This document shows, piece after piece, positions 43,820 to 56,014 of a stretch of 64,000 bases of DNA. The stretch lies in assembly GCF_000715075.1 (NCBI RefSeq), contig NC_134087.1, positions 184,233,276 to 184,297,275 on the forward strand. The letters are read 5' to 3'. The notes beneath the pieces were generated by a model. It was given only the letters and a program-made list of their open reading frames with translations, ran no database searches and was not told where the DNA came from. The DNA comes from Nicotiana tabacum (lineage: Eukaryota; Streptophyta; Magnoliopsida; Solanales; Solanaceae). How positions within the stretch are numbered: position 1 is the first letter of the stretch; every line of letters begins with the position of its first letter. A program made the translations under genes and the position numbers.

Positions 43820-44953
43820 ACTTCTAGAATAAATCATATAAAACCAACTCTCCACAAGTCAAGCTTTTCATTTCCAGCAATTGACATCACTTACTTCAAA
43901 AACGTTGCAAAAGAAGTCACAAAAAAAATTATAACTTTATAATAAAGTTAATTCTTTCCTCCTCTAAAACAATTGGAATACCAAAAATAATAACATATTG
44001 AGGTTTAATGAATGTAACACTAGCAGCTGAAGAGAGAAAGAAATGGACAACATATAGCAAAAAATCCAACAAAGTGAACGCAACCGCCCAAACACAACAA
44101 CAACTGAAATACTGTAATATCATAATACAGTTGAAGATATTTTTTTTTTGTAGGGGGAGGGGAGGGTTGAATTTTGAAATATTAGTTTCCGTAAATGGTA
44201 TAGTGAGATGAAAACTAATGAATATTATATAAGTTTTGCAAACTATAACATGAAGGGTTTCTCCCTTTGAAAAGGAGGAACAAGAATCTTGTAATTTTTT
44301 CAAACTTACCTATTTCTTTTTCTTTGTGCCAACTTCACTAACTTCAGTCTTCTTGATTATGTTAACCTGAGAAGAAATATTAGATTGGTTACTCTGGTAG
44401 TTAAGAAAATTGTGAATACAAGATATAAAAAACAGGACAACATCAAATAATAATTTTTATTTCCTAATATGATGGCATTTCAATCATAGATCTTTATTTT
44501 CCTGATCTAGGAAAGAGTCTTTAACTTAGTCTTTCTTCCAAGTTCTGCAAGAGTCTAAATACCTTATGCAGGAGAGTAAAATCATACTTAACGGGAATCT
44601 TATCAACATACTGAAACTTAACTACTAATAAAAACTTCTCAATCAAATCCGTTTATAATATGTTTCACATTAGTAATGACATCTCCAAGATCACTCAAGA
44701 TACTTCTATTAATTGCATTTGAAAGATAAGGTCACTAAATAAGATAAAGTAAATTTGACTTCTACGCTAAGTAAAACTGCCCGCTAATTATCTCTTAAGT
44801 AAGAGATCAATTTAGCTAGATGAAATGAACCATACATCAGAATATACTCTTAAAATTGTTTTATACTCAAGCAACACAGAATCACCACATATCCAAAAAA
44901 GAAATAAGGAAGACATTAGAATTCTGAACCTTATAAGAAATATGCAATAGAAG
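43820..44953. other. Host sequence between solo LTRs B and C
   Basis: AT-rich and mostly featureless. The only gene-like item is a possible terminal exon on the minus strand (44310-44366). It could be the interior of the CACTA element starting at 37379, since removal of solo LTRs A and B makes this one continuous region. Confidence 0.35.
44310..44366 (-). other. Possible terminal coding exon
   Basis: The minus strand has a good acceptor (pyrimidine-rich ...TTTCTTCTCAG) followed by a 19-codon frame VNIIKKTEVSEVGTKKKK and TAG. A basic Lys-rich C-terminus is common in plant proteins. No upstream exon could be joined with confidence. It could be a captured gene fragment, a CACTA transposase exon or chance. 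Confidence 0.25.
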
Positions 44954-45569
44954 TGTCACGACCCAAATCTCCCTCCGTAAGTCGTCGTGACGACACCTAG
45001 TTTCTACGACTAAGTAAGCCTAACAAATTGCGGAAATAACAAAAATAAAAGTAAAAACTTAACAACTAACTGCAACCGATAATTAAATAACTGATAAAAA
45101 TGCCACTCGGCATGTTCAATAGCCAACACTCTAGCATACACAGTACTCCCAAAACCCGAAAAATCATAAGTCCCAAGCTATAGAAGTAATCTAGTATCTC
45201 TATACACCAAAGTCTAAGGAAAAGGTACATAAATTTAAATGACATATGAGGGAATAGAGGGGGACTTCGAGGTCTGTGGATGTAGCAGATATACCTTGAA
45301 ATCTCCAAAGTCTTATTGGTCACTGATGGCGGGGCTAATACGAAGTACCTGTATCTGCACACAAAATATATGTAGAAGAGTATCATGAGTACACCACAAC
45401 AGTACCTAGTAAATGCCAAGCCTAACCTCGGTCGAGTAGTGACAAGGTCAGGTCAGGGCCCACTGGTATATAATAAATAAGGCAGAAGAATATAGCAATG
45501 TAATAAGAGACTGGATATTTAACAAGAGAAAAACCACAGAAAATATCAAGTACAACACATAGGGATAAA

Positions 45570-45760
45570 TAGCAAGGGATCTCCCGAGATACCGTCTCGT
45601 AGTCCAAAAGTAAATATGCGAGGAGATCTCCCGAGGTACCGTCTCGTAGTCTCAAAAGTAAATGTGCAAGGAGATCTCTCGAGGTACCACCTCGTAGTCT
45701 TAAAAGTAAATGTGTAGGGGATCTCCTGACGTACCGCCTCGTAGTCCCAATAGTAAACAC
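45570..45760 (-). repeat. Four-copy short tandem repeat inside LTR copy C
   Basis: Four tandem units of about 55-60 bp, each with GGAGATCTC or GGGATCTCC, GAGGTACC or similar, CTCGTAGTC and AAAAGTAAATGTG. Local amplification within this LTR copy; similar repeats were not noticed in copies A, B or E. Confidence 0.75.
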
Positions 45761-46624
45761 ACAGCTCGAAACCAACGAATACAACAATTTACAGCAAGAA
45801 AAACTATAGTTAAGATTGATACAGATAAAGGAAAAATAGGAAATTCAACTAAGCATTCTGCACAGAGTTCAAATAGGCATTTAAGACACGTAGACATGCG
45901 AAATTTAGCTAAACAGGATAACTACACATGCTGGTATAATTTAATTAAGATGAAACATGTTATTACTCAGTAAAAATCAGATTTTACAATAAATAGCTCA
46001 TGTGCGCATTCGCCACCTCGCGTACACGACACTTTCATATCACAGAAGTATCACAACAACACCAAATCCTAAGGGGATTTCCCCTACACAAGGTTAGGCA
46101 AGCCACTTACCTCGAATCAAGCTCTATCAATCAGTAAGAATACCTTTTACACGTTTTTCTGTATCCTAATGGCCCAAATCTAGCAAAAAGCAATTACATA
46201 CCATAAATATAACTATAGGAAATAAATCTAATTAATGAAATCAAGACTTTAGCAAGAAATTAGAAATTCTCCCCAAAAGTCGACCTCGACCCACGTCTCG
46301 CAATCGGGTAAAAGTCACAAATACGAGCACCCATTCACTCACGAGTTCACTCGTATCAAAATTACTCAAATACGATATCAAAAACCCAATCAAAACTCAA
46401 AAACTTGGTTGATGAACTTTCCAACCTTTTCCCCAATTTTCTCAAACCAATTCCTTAACTAAATGATGAAATCAACTATAAATTAGTGGAATATAACCAT
46501 AAGTGAGTTAAGAATCATTACCCAAAAGCTTTCTCTGAAAATCCTTTAAATAATCACCCAAAACCGAGCTCTCAAAGTCCTAAAAATGAAAATGGGATAA
46601 ATAGCCTTTTTCTGTCCAGTCAAA

Positions 46625-46955
46625 CCGCACCTGTGATCCAATTTCCGCTTCTACGGTACCGCTTTTGTGGCGAAGACACTCGCATATGTGGAGTTAACTT
46701 AACGTTCAAAATTCCGCTTCTGTGGACTACGGCTCGCACCTGTGGGCTCGCTTTTGTGGAGGAATGCTCGCTTTTGCGACCCTGCCCTAGGCCAGCCTTA
46801 TCCGCTTCGGCGTCATCTCTCCGCATCTACGGATGTGTAGATGCGGCTATACCTTCGCACCTATGACCTCTGACATTCTCCTTCCAAACCACACTTGCGC
46901 CCCTTAGCTCGTTTCTGCGAGCTCGCACCTGTGGTCAATCTTGCGCAGGTGCGAT
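46625..46955 (-). repeat. CpG/TpG-dense variable word tract in LTR copy C
   Basis: Words CCGCACCTGTGA, CCGCTTCTACGG, CCGCTTTTGTGG, CTCGCTTTTGCGA, CCGCATCTACGG and GCGCAGGTGCG. Many have TG where copy B has CG, as expected from deamination. A TATA-like TATTTAT (minus, ~46597-46604) follows after ACTGGACAG. Confidence 0.75.
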
Positions 46956-47576
46956 TATACCAGAACTGGTGCCTTCAGCCATTCCTCCAACTTCCAATTT
47001 GATCCGTTAACCATCCGAAATCAAACCGAGGCCCCAAGACCTCAACCAAATATACTAACAAGTCTTAAAACACCATACAAACTTAGTTGAGCCCTCAAGT
47101 CACACCAAACAATGCTAAAAACACGAATCACCCTCCAATTCATATTCAACATTACTGACACAAGTCATATTCAATATTACGTACCTACTCCAACTTCTAA
47201 AATCGGAATCCAACCCCGATATCAAAAAGTCCATTCCTGGTCAAACTTTCCAAAAAATTTAACTTTCGCCATTTCAAGCCTAATTCAGCTAAAAATCTCC
47301 AATTCACAATCCTGACACTCTCCTAAGTCAAAAATTACCCAACGGGGTTAACGAAACTGACGAAACTCCACTCGGAGTCGTCTTTACACAATTCCAACTA
47401 TGGTAAAATTTTTAGATCTTAAGCATCCATTTTAAGGGCTAAGTGTCCCAAATCACTCCAAAACCACCAACAAAACCTCACGGCAATCATATATGCAGAA
47501 AAAGATACAAGGAAAGCAGTAAATAGGGGATCAGGGCTATTACTCTCAATACAACTGGGCGGGTCGTTACAAGAAG

Positions 47577-48108
47577 AAACCAAATAACTTAAGAGCATAT
47601 GATGCTAAAAAATAATTCAACTTTCTATGTGAATAAAGAACAATTTAATAAAATATATGAGCAAAATAAACTTGTAAAAACTTACAATATGACCTATTTT
47701 GAGCGAGGGCTTTTTTGACATAAGGTTTACTATCGATATTAGGTTGTTTTGAGCAGCTGTTGTGATTAGAAATTATCGCTATGAGTATTTGAGTTATGCA
47801 TCATATCATGTGATTACATCTTGGGTTATGGTGATGGCTTGATACAACTGGTTCAGACTTATACAGTGTGTAGGTTGCAAGGTTCGATCTGCAGGAAAAA
47901 AATTCCGGTTGTTAAAAATTTGATTCTAAGGTTTATGATCTAGGTTGAATTATGAAATTTCAGTAATGTTGTGTTATTAGACCTATATAGGATATAGTGA
48001 CGTGGGATCACCCCATGTATGTGCATGGTAAGGTTACATGGTAGTTTGGTGGCTTAAGAACAACTCTGGGCACGTTCGAGGATGAACGTATGTTTAAGTA
48101 GGGGAGGA
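47577..48108 (+). other. 3' internal remnant of a Tekay/Del-like element
   Basis: From about 47700 the text leads up to CGTTCGAGGATGAACG and the polypurine tract AAGTAGGGGAGGA (48096-48108) immediately before an LTR start. 47577-47700 is the right flank of solo LTR C. No pol motif remains. Confidence 0.55.
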
Positions 48109-50453
48109 TGTAACGACCTGACCGGTCATTTTGAGAATTTGCACTTTGCTCGGTAGTTTACAGGTGTGAGTAGCTCCGTATGATTGTGTGAATCGTCAGT
48201 TTTGGATTTCAGGTTATTCGGGACTAATTTAGAAGAATGATTCTCTACGAGGAAGCTTTAAATTGGAATAGTCGACCAAGTTTGAATTTTTTGGGTATTT
48301 GACCTCGGATCATAGTTTTGATGGTCTCATTAGCTCCGTTGGGTGATTTTAGACTTAGGGGCGTGTCCGGATTATGATTTGGAGGTTCGTAATTGAATTT
48401 GGCTTGAAATGGCAGAAGTTAGAATTTTTGGAAAGTTTGACCGGGAGTGGAACTTTTTATATAGGGTCCATATTTTGATTCCGGAAGTTGGAGCAGGTCC
48501 GTAATGTCAAATGTGACTTGTGTGCAAAATTTGAGGTCAATCGGATGTGATTTGATAGGTTTTGGCATCAGTTGTGGAAGTTTGAAATTTAAAGTTCATT
48601 AAGCTCGATTTAAGGTGTGATTCATCGTTTCGATGTTGTTATACATGATTTGAGGCCTCTAATAGGTTCATATTATGTTATGGGACTTGTTGGCATGTTC
48701 GAATGGGGGTCCCGAAGGGCTCGGGTGTGTTTCGGACTAATTTCAGATCATTTTTCCTTCATGTTTGATTGCTGGTGTAATATGGTTTTCAGGTGCCTCG
48801 TGTGGTCTTCGCTATCACAAAGCAAGTGATGCGATCACATAGAGGGAGAACTGGAACTTGAAAGTTTCTTCATCGCGGTCGCGATTAGAGGGACGCGATC
48901 GCATAGTGTAGAGGCAGTGTGTTTCGTGTTCGCATGGTTTAATCCGATATCGCATAGTGTATGTTGAGAGGCTGCTGAGTTATTCTTCGCATTAGCGGAT
49001 ATTTGTTAGCAATTGCATAGAGTCGTTTGGAGGCAGTGTATTCTGTTCATCGCGAATTCGATGGTTTTCCCGTGTTTGCATAAGAGGAATGCCTGGGCAG
49101 ATTATAAATACTCCATTCGATGGTTTCAACCATTTTTACATTTTTGGAGATATGGAACTCGGATTGAGGCGATTCTTGAAGAAAATTTTACCATATGAAT
49201 TGGAGTAAGTGTTCTCTACTCGGTTTTGGTTATATTTCATGAATCCCTTCATTTTTAGCATTTGGTTGATGAATTTAAAGAGGAAATTGGGGGTTTTGGC
49301 CTAAAGTTTCATAATGTGAATTTTTGAGTTTTAAACATCAAATTGGAGTCGGATTTGAGTGAAACTAGTATGGTTGGACTCGTAATTGAATGAGTTGTTG
49401 GATTTTGTGATTTTTTTGGGTTCTAAGGCGCAATCCCGAGTGTAACTTTTGACCGGTTTTGGATTGGATTAAGGATTCGATCTTTATCATTTTGAATTAT
49501 TTCCTTGGGCTTTATTTGATGTATTTGAGTTGCTTTTGGCTAGTTTTTATCCGTTTGGAGGTTGGTACACACGAGACGACATTTTTGGTGCATCGATTGG
49601 CTTGCTCGGTATTGGAATTGGCTTGTTCGAGGTAAGTAACACTTTTAAACTTAGTGCTGAGGGTATGAAACCCCGAAATACGTGTTATGTGATTGGTATT
49701 AAGGTGACGCACATGCTAGGTGACGGGCGTGTGGGCGTGCACCAAGTGAATTTGTGACTCTATTATTTCTATGGAACTGTACAACGGTTCTATTTTGTTG
49801 ATATCCGTGTTTTCACCATGTGATAAAGTAATTGAGCTGTCAATCATGCATGATATAATGTTTAGGGTTTATACTAATACTGTTGGGACCCATAATGGTC
49901 GTTTCTTACTGTCATTTCACTAATTTCATTGATATTTCATACTCAGTCATATTCATGCATTCATATCATATCTCAGTCTCAGTTGTTATTTATTGATACA
50001 TCATATCATTGCTGTCAGGTTAGTTTCATGATATTGTGAGCCCGTTAGTGAGACTGGAGAGATTGATGACTGAGTGAGGCCGAGAGCCTAATTATGAGTG
50101 ACAGTTATGGGATCGGGCTGTACGCCACATCGGTTATATTGATGTTATGATACTTCTGCTGTAGGAGCCCCTTCGTAGTCTGTACACAACCCAGTGAGCG
50201 TGGTTGATTACATTTAGGGATGGATCTTCCCTGGACATGGATCTTGTCCGAAGCATTTATATACCCGGGGATGAATCTTTCCCACGGGCTGGATTTTTCC
50301 CTACTCAATACTGAGTGATTGATGGTCAGTTAATGTATATATTCTGGGATGGATTTTCCCTGAGCCAGACTGGCCATATACTGTACTGAGTAGTTGAGCA
50401 TGATGAGTGGAAAGTTAGAGACAGTGTGATAAGTACTCCGGGAGTGTGAGTGT
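48109..50453 (+). mobile_element. 3' LTR of Tekay/Del-like element (copy E), cut by Ogre
   Basis: Starts TGTAACGACCTGACCGG after a polypurine tract and continues for 2.35 kb. Then the plus-strand Ogre LTR begins at 50454, so its last few hundred bases must lie beyond the window. The CpG word tract is at 48812-49085, TATAAATA at 49103-49110 after CCTGGGCAG. Repeated GATGGATCTTCCCT-type phrases occur at 50218-50370. Confidence 0.75.
48812..49085 (+). repeat. CpG-dense variable word tract in LTR copy E
   Basis: Words GATGCGATCACATAG, TCATCGCGGTCGCGATTAG, GACGCGATCGCATAG, TTCGTGTTCGCATGG, TTCGCATTAGCGG. Core mostly GATC/GTTC, closer to copies A and D than to B and C. Ends about 20 bp before CCTGGGCAG and TATAAATA. 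Confidence 0.75.
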
Positions 50454-53400
50454 TGTTGATACCCAATATTTCCCTATGTATTTTTTTTATATACTCAAAA
50501 CATTTTTAAAATAGCATATGTGTGCATATATGAGCATCCCAAAAGATTTTGGCATTTTAATAATTTTTTAAGACCAATTTATGGCATATTGTGCACTATA
50601 AAATCCATTAATTATTCCCAAAACTTGCAATTTGGGTGAATAATTTCTTTCACTCTCACATTCATGGCAAAATATAATTTACATGATTTTTGCATAATTT
50701 TACAAGTCCATTTGGTATTTTTAAACTAAAATTGCACGAAATTGCAATTTTAGCCTACTTCTAGATTTAATAGAAATTTTTATTACAAAATCAATCCTAA
50801 AATTTTTAAATTAATACCTACATATTGTTTATCAACCCAGTATTTTTAATTTGGTTTTAAAACATCCTTTACTATTTTTATAAAAATAAAAAGGGAAAAC
50901 TGGCTATTGCAATCATGGCCTCAATTTCTTTCAATTATAGCCTATCTTGACCCCCCAATTGAACCTCAATTTTGACCCCAACTCAGCCCAATTAGATGAC
51001 CCAATTTCACCCGACCCAAACCCAATTAATCTAACCCGCCCGCTTCCTATCTTTAAATCCTGGCCGTTGATTGTTTTAATCAACGACCCTCGTTCTTTCT
51101 TTCCTTTTTTAATTCTGCCCCAGCCCCTAACCCTAATCATTTCTCCAAAGTAGCCACCCCAGAATTCTGTCATCCTCTCAAATACTCTCTAACACTCGAA
51201 ACCCTAGCCGCCTCTGTCGTCGTCTCCGACTAGTTCTCACCGGAGTCCATGGCTTCTCAGGCCATGGACGACCTGTGCTCTCTTCCCTTCACTCCCAAAC
51301 CATGATTATTCAAGGTTCTTCGAGGATTTGATCTTCAACAGGCTTGTTCAGGTCCTCCGTCGACCTGAGTTCCTTTGGTTTCTCCGGCCTCGTTCCGTCA
51401 TGTTCGAGCTTTGACAAGGCTTAGCATGGCCCAGACTCGTTCAGAGACCAAACCATTCCAGGACTTCTCGTCTCTAGGGTTTCCGAGAAACCCTAAAAAG
51501 CTTGATTCGAGGTTTTTCTTTCCTTATTTTCTTAGATCTGTAGCAGATCTATGCTCTATTCGATGTTTTAACGATTTCCCCTAATTTTCCCTTTTTAAAA
51601 TTAGTCTGTTCAAATTAGGGTTTTCAAAAAATCCTAAAACGATTCTTCTTCTTCTTCTCCTTCTTTCTTTATGTGAATCTATGTGTTCATGCCATGCTTT
51701 AGGGGTTTTCGTTTGTTTCTTATGATTTGCTGTTAATATGCATGTCTCTCTGCCTTTGTTCTATTACTGCTTCTACTGTTTTTTCTATAAGCATGTTTAT
51801 ACGCCTATCTTGCCCGTCCCTTTACTATTTCTGGTACTGAAAGTGTTTACTCTTACTAGATTTATTTGGGTTATTGAACTTGCTTCTTTTACTACTTCCT
51901 AAACTTCTATGGCATCTCTTCTCTCTTCTGAACTGGTTGAGTTTTAGTTTGCACTCTACTGCTTTCGATTGCTACGTATGTCTGTGTATTTCCTCAGGGG
52001 ATTCTGAAAGAGTTCCCCAGGCTTGTTGAGTTTTCCTTCTCTTTTTGTGTGTCCTACTCGGACTGAAACCCTATTTGGGGATTTTGTGAGCTTTTGGTTC
52101 TACTCTAGAAACCCTAGGCTCTCAAATTTGTGTTGAGTTCATAGACTGAACTGAAACTTGCTTTCCTTTTTTTGCTTATGATTCTAAAACTGTTTATGCC
52201 AATCTTTCTTTCTTGCTTGATACTAGCATGCTTATATACGAGGGTTTTGTTCCTTTTGAATTGATACTATTAGCTTGTGATTGATTTCAATCTCCTTTTA
52301 CTGAGGCTCGATTGATTTGCTACTGATTTTTTACAACTTAGCCTCTTCCCTATTTTCCTGACTAAGTTCATTCAAAGCTTTTAAAACTTTCCGGCTGTTT
52401 GATTACTTTGTTTCCTTATTCTTTCAAAACCGTGTACTATAGTTTCTTACCTTAAATAGACTCTGTATGAACCTACCCTTTATTATGCTACGCTGAAAGG
52501 TTTTCATTATTTTCCTTTCCTTAATTATCCACTCTTGTTTGAAATCAAATCCCTTTGACTAAGGGAGATTTTATTTGATTGACTTCAATTTTATTTCCTT
52601 GCCTTCTTGTCTACTCGTTTTTGTACTATAAAAGCTCACAGCTCTCACAAGTTCTAACAGAGTTTTTTTTACACAAACACTCGAGACGACAGAAGTTCAA
52701 TACTTTCTCTACTACTGTTTTCTCTGCTTCTAATACTGAACACTTTGCTCTTCTTCTCTTTTACTGCCTGAAACATTCTTGAGTTCCTTTTGAACCCTTA
52801 AGTGTTTTTGCTGAAGACTTAAGTATGATCCTGCCGATTTCTGGCTATCTGCTTACTCTGTTATTCTGCTGTTTATTTACTTTGCAACTGGTATGTCACT
52901 CTTAATTTAAATAATGCTCCTCCACTATGTGTTTACTTCTTAGTCTGTTATATTCTTCTTTACTATGTTTCTGCAACTTTGTGGCTACTTTTCTTATGTG
53001 AATTCCCTCTCCTTTTTTTTCCTCTTTGTATGAGAGTATGGTTCTAGCCATGACAACACTCTGTTATTGCTGCGCATGACTTTGAACTGGGTTCTTTGAA
53101 CCCCTTAACTCAAACCAATTCCCACTTCCCCTTTCCCCTTATGTGTGCTTTGAGCCTAAGACCTTGATCTGGCAGTGTCCTAATCACTGTCCAGACCTTG
53201 GTCTGACCTTCAATAGGTCTTGCTCTCATTTGTTTGGCTAAACAGGTTGGTCAGGGGGTGTGCCAACCAGCCTTATGGATGGGTATGACCACCAATCTGT
53301 TATGACTTCCCCAACCCCTTTTCACACTTACACTCATTCTTAGCAATTAAGTTCTGCCCCCCTCTTGCAAGCCGTTCTCTGGGACCCTTGAGTTCCCACT

Positions 53401-55303
53401 AAACTTGGATGCCTGAGGGCTGGCTCTTCCAAACTGCACTATTCTTTTAATGGTATCCTGGGTGTAAGCAATGCCGAGAATCCTTGAGATTCCTTGGAAC
53501 TCTGAAACACTTTGGATAAGAGAAGGCTTTGGAAATCTGGATTCGGAATTGGTTAATCACATATTATTAGACATTAAGATTGAATTAGGTTCCTCGGATG
53601 CAACTGTTGGTCTTTGATGTATTTTTATCTTTTCTTTTGGTCTGTAATAACTTGTACAAACTCGGGGAATCTAGTAAAAGGGTGTGGGAGGGATTTTACT
53701 TTCCTGCATCAAAGGGTAGAAACCATGCTTTAGGGTTTTAATTCTTTTTTAATGTTTCTGATCCAATCACATAGAAATCATGCCTATAGGAGACAATATT
53801 TAACTTTCTGCAATCTTGCATATAGATATCATGCCTATAGGAATGTGCATGTTCACGATATTAGGCAAATATTTAGGGTTAATCAAATCAGCATCTATTT
53901 ACAAGTTTGTTAACATGGTTTAAAACAAATGACTCGTAGAGATCATGTCTATAGGAAGTTTTTAAAATCAAACTTGCCTCACTCGTCTAAAAGCAGTAAC
54001 GATTTCATTGACTAACAGACAAAAACCAGTGGTTCTCCTTACCATTGAGCCTCTTCTCAGATTAGTGCAACTCTTTCTAAAACCTAATCTTCTGGTAAAC
54101 TTGCATGCTTTTTGAAACTTACTGCCTTTTCTGGTAGTTCGATGAACGATTTTCAACTTAGTTACATATCACTTTTCTGTATTTTATCATTTTTTAATAA
54201 GTTCTGCAGCTCGAACTCATTTTCTCCTTAAACAATCTGCCTCTTTTGAAACTTGTTTAAAATTGCTCTTTATCTACTAATCTGCAATTCAATGGTCTGT
54301 TTTCTGGGAACTATTCTACGTCGTTTTGTTAAGTCTGCGGCTTACCTTTTCTTCAAAACTTTTCTGTCTATTTTTCAAAAGAATCAGTAATCACACTCGT
54401 GTTAATTAAGTGCCTTAATCTCTGACAATTGTATCCGAGTTGCCTAATGCAGACTTTCTGTCTAAATATATGTGTTGAACCAGTCCGCTCGCCGCTTAAT
54501 TTTTAACTTAAGACCAAATCAGTATATGCTAAGACATGCTAAACTAAGTGTTGTCTGATTTAAGGGGTTTATTTGAGCCTTGTTTGCTTGTTTACTCATC
54601 CCTTTATTTGATATTTGTTTTGAATGTCAAAACTAGAATTTTATCCTTTAAACTCCATAAAGGCCCCATCCCTTTCTTCCCTCTTAGGATTAGAAGTCCT
54701 AATACCCCGGGACTGATAGGTCGGAACGGGTATTAGCATGCAATAAGTAAACGAGACTAAACACGCTTTAATACCTTAACGAGGTGGGAAGGGTAGATAT
54801 GGATATGATGACCGATGCGCTAATATCACGTGTGACCCCTCTTTTGAGGAGTGATTGCTGGATATTGCATTGATGTGATCCATATTATCAATAAACCTAG
54901 GACCCCCTTTCCCTTTACTTGTTAATTTTTTAGTTTTCTTTTAAGACTAATTTTCTAAACACTCTATTTCTTCAACTCTTAAGCTTGTTTGCTAAGCTAT
55001 GTGAATCCCTTTGCTTGTTCTCTTACTTGTCTTCTTAAAAGTCACAATTGCAACATGGCCGGGAACCACACTAGTGGATCTTGGGGGTGCCTAACACCTT
55101 CCCCTCGGGATAATTTCTAGCCCTTACCCTAATCTCTGGTCTCTTCATCTCAAACCCTTCTTAAAGTGTCCTAATGAACTATAATCATTAGGTGGCGACT
55201 CTTCAACTTCCAAACCCAATTCTCGAAAGGGAATAGAGTTGTCCTCCCAATGTCGTATACCCGATCTCTGACCCCACGGTTAGAGGAAAAGGGGGCGTCG
55301 ACA
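50454..55303 (+). mobile_element. 5' LTR of plus-strand Ogre-type element
   Basis: Starts TGTTGATACCCAATATTTCC and ends ...GGGGGCGTCGACA; the ends form a short inverted repeat (TGTTGA/TCGACA). At 4.85 kb it is in the Ogre range. A primer-binding site follows 3 bp later. The stretch contains no convincing ORF; 51600-54500 is T- and CT-rich, non-coding U5/R sequence. The core promoter is not certain: a phrase CCTGGCCGTTGATTG at 51059 is similar to one near the TATA box of the minus-strand Ogre LTR (4135-4170). Confidence 0.8.
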
Positions 55304-55306
55304 GCA

Positions 55307-55324
55307 TGGCGATTCTGTCGGGGA
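55307..55324 (+). other. Primer-binding site, plus-strand Ogre
   Basis: TGGCGATTCTGTCGGGGA, three bases after the LTR end. It differs at three of 18 positions from the site at 744-761, so the two elements use the same or a closely related tRNA (tRNA-Arg expected for this lineage). Confidence 0.85.
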
Positions 55325-56014
55325 ATCCTTTAAGGCTTTTACCATTACGTGCTTTGTGACTTTATTGCTTCCTTAATTGCATTTACCTTCTGTCTTTAAT
55401 TATTTCATCAAAATACTAACTTGGCTCTTCATGTTTTTCTTTCCTTTTAATTTTTTCTTTTACTGCCTTATTATTTCAATTCTGTTGTAATTACTGAGCA
55501 TTTATTGTAATCTTTACTTTATGAACGTGAAAATACATGCAATTTGTCTCATTGTTATAACTGCATTCCTCAACATCATATTCCACTCGTGCCAAAACAA
55601 ATCCTATAGCAACGCTTATAATGAGTGGTTGCGCCCTTCCGATATTATAAACCCCCTAAATGTGGCAAAGGCATATTTGCGGTAAAACCAGTCGATCAAC
55701 GGTGTAGTCGACGGTTCCGCGCCTTTCCCTCTTGAGTTGTCCGCTCAAGGGTACCTTGTCTAGCACTTCAAAAGTAGAAACCATGTTCCTTTGAAACTGT
55801 TCATGCATCATGGTCAACCCTAGCCGAGTCAGTTATGTTGTCCACATAATGACTCCTTAAGATAGCCTAAACCAAAGTCCATCGGGTTTCTTGAAACTCA
55901 AACGGACACCTCTACGTTAGCATTTATTTGGAGAACTAAATGCCTTTTGCTAATTATTGATTCAAATAGTCTAGTCTGGTGGGGTTAAGGGCCTAACACT
56001 TTGTTTTGCAGAAA
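55325..56014 (+). other. Ogre 5' leader
   Basis: No gene. The end has a splice-acceptor-like TTTGTTTTGCAG just before AAAATGAGG, so the leader may contain an intron whose donor I could not fix. Confidence 0.5.

Larger units (their letters stand above)
44954..47571 (-). mobile_element. Solo LTR, Tekay/Del-like (copy C)
   Basis: 2.6 kb. On the minus strand it starts TGTAACGACCCGCCCAG at 47571 and ends ...GGGTCGTGACA at 44954. Exact 5-bp flanks AGAAG (44949-44953 and 47572-47576). The CpG word tract is at 46625-46955. A four-fold repeat of about 55-60 bp (GGAGATCTCCCGAGGTACC-like words at 45577-45740) lies in the R/U5 part. No internal coding sequence. Confidence 0.88.

Noticed and set aside
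43990..44170. Right end of the CACTA element at the T-run followed by GTAGGGGG (44139-44158)
   Set aside because: It lacks the final TG, no inverted match to the left terminus precedes it, and no subterminal GACATTTA words are nearby.
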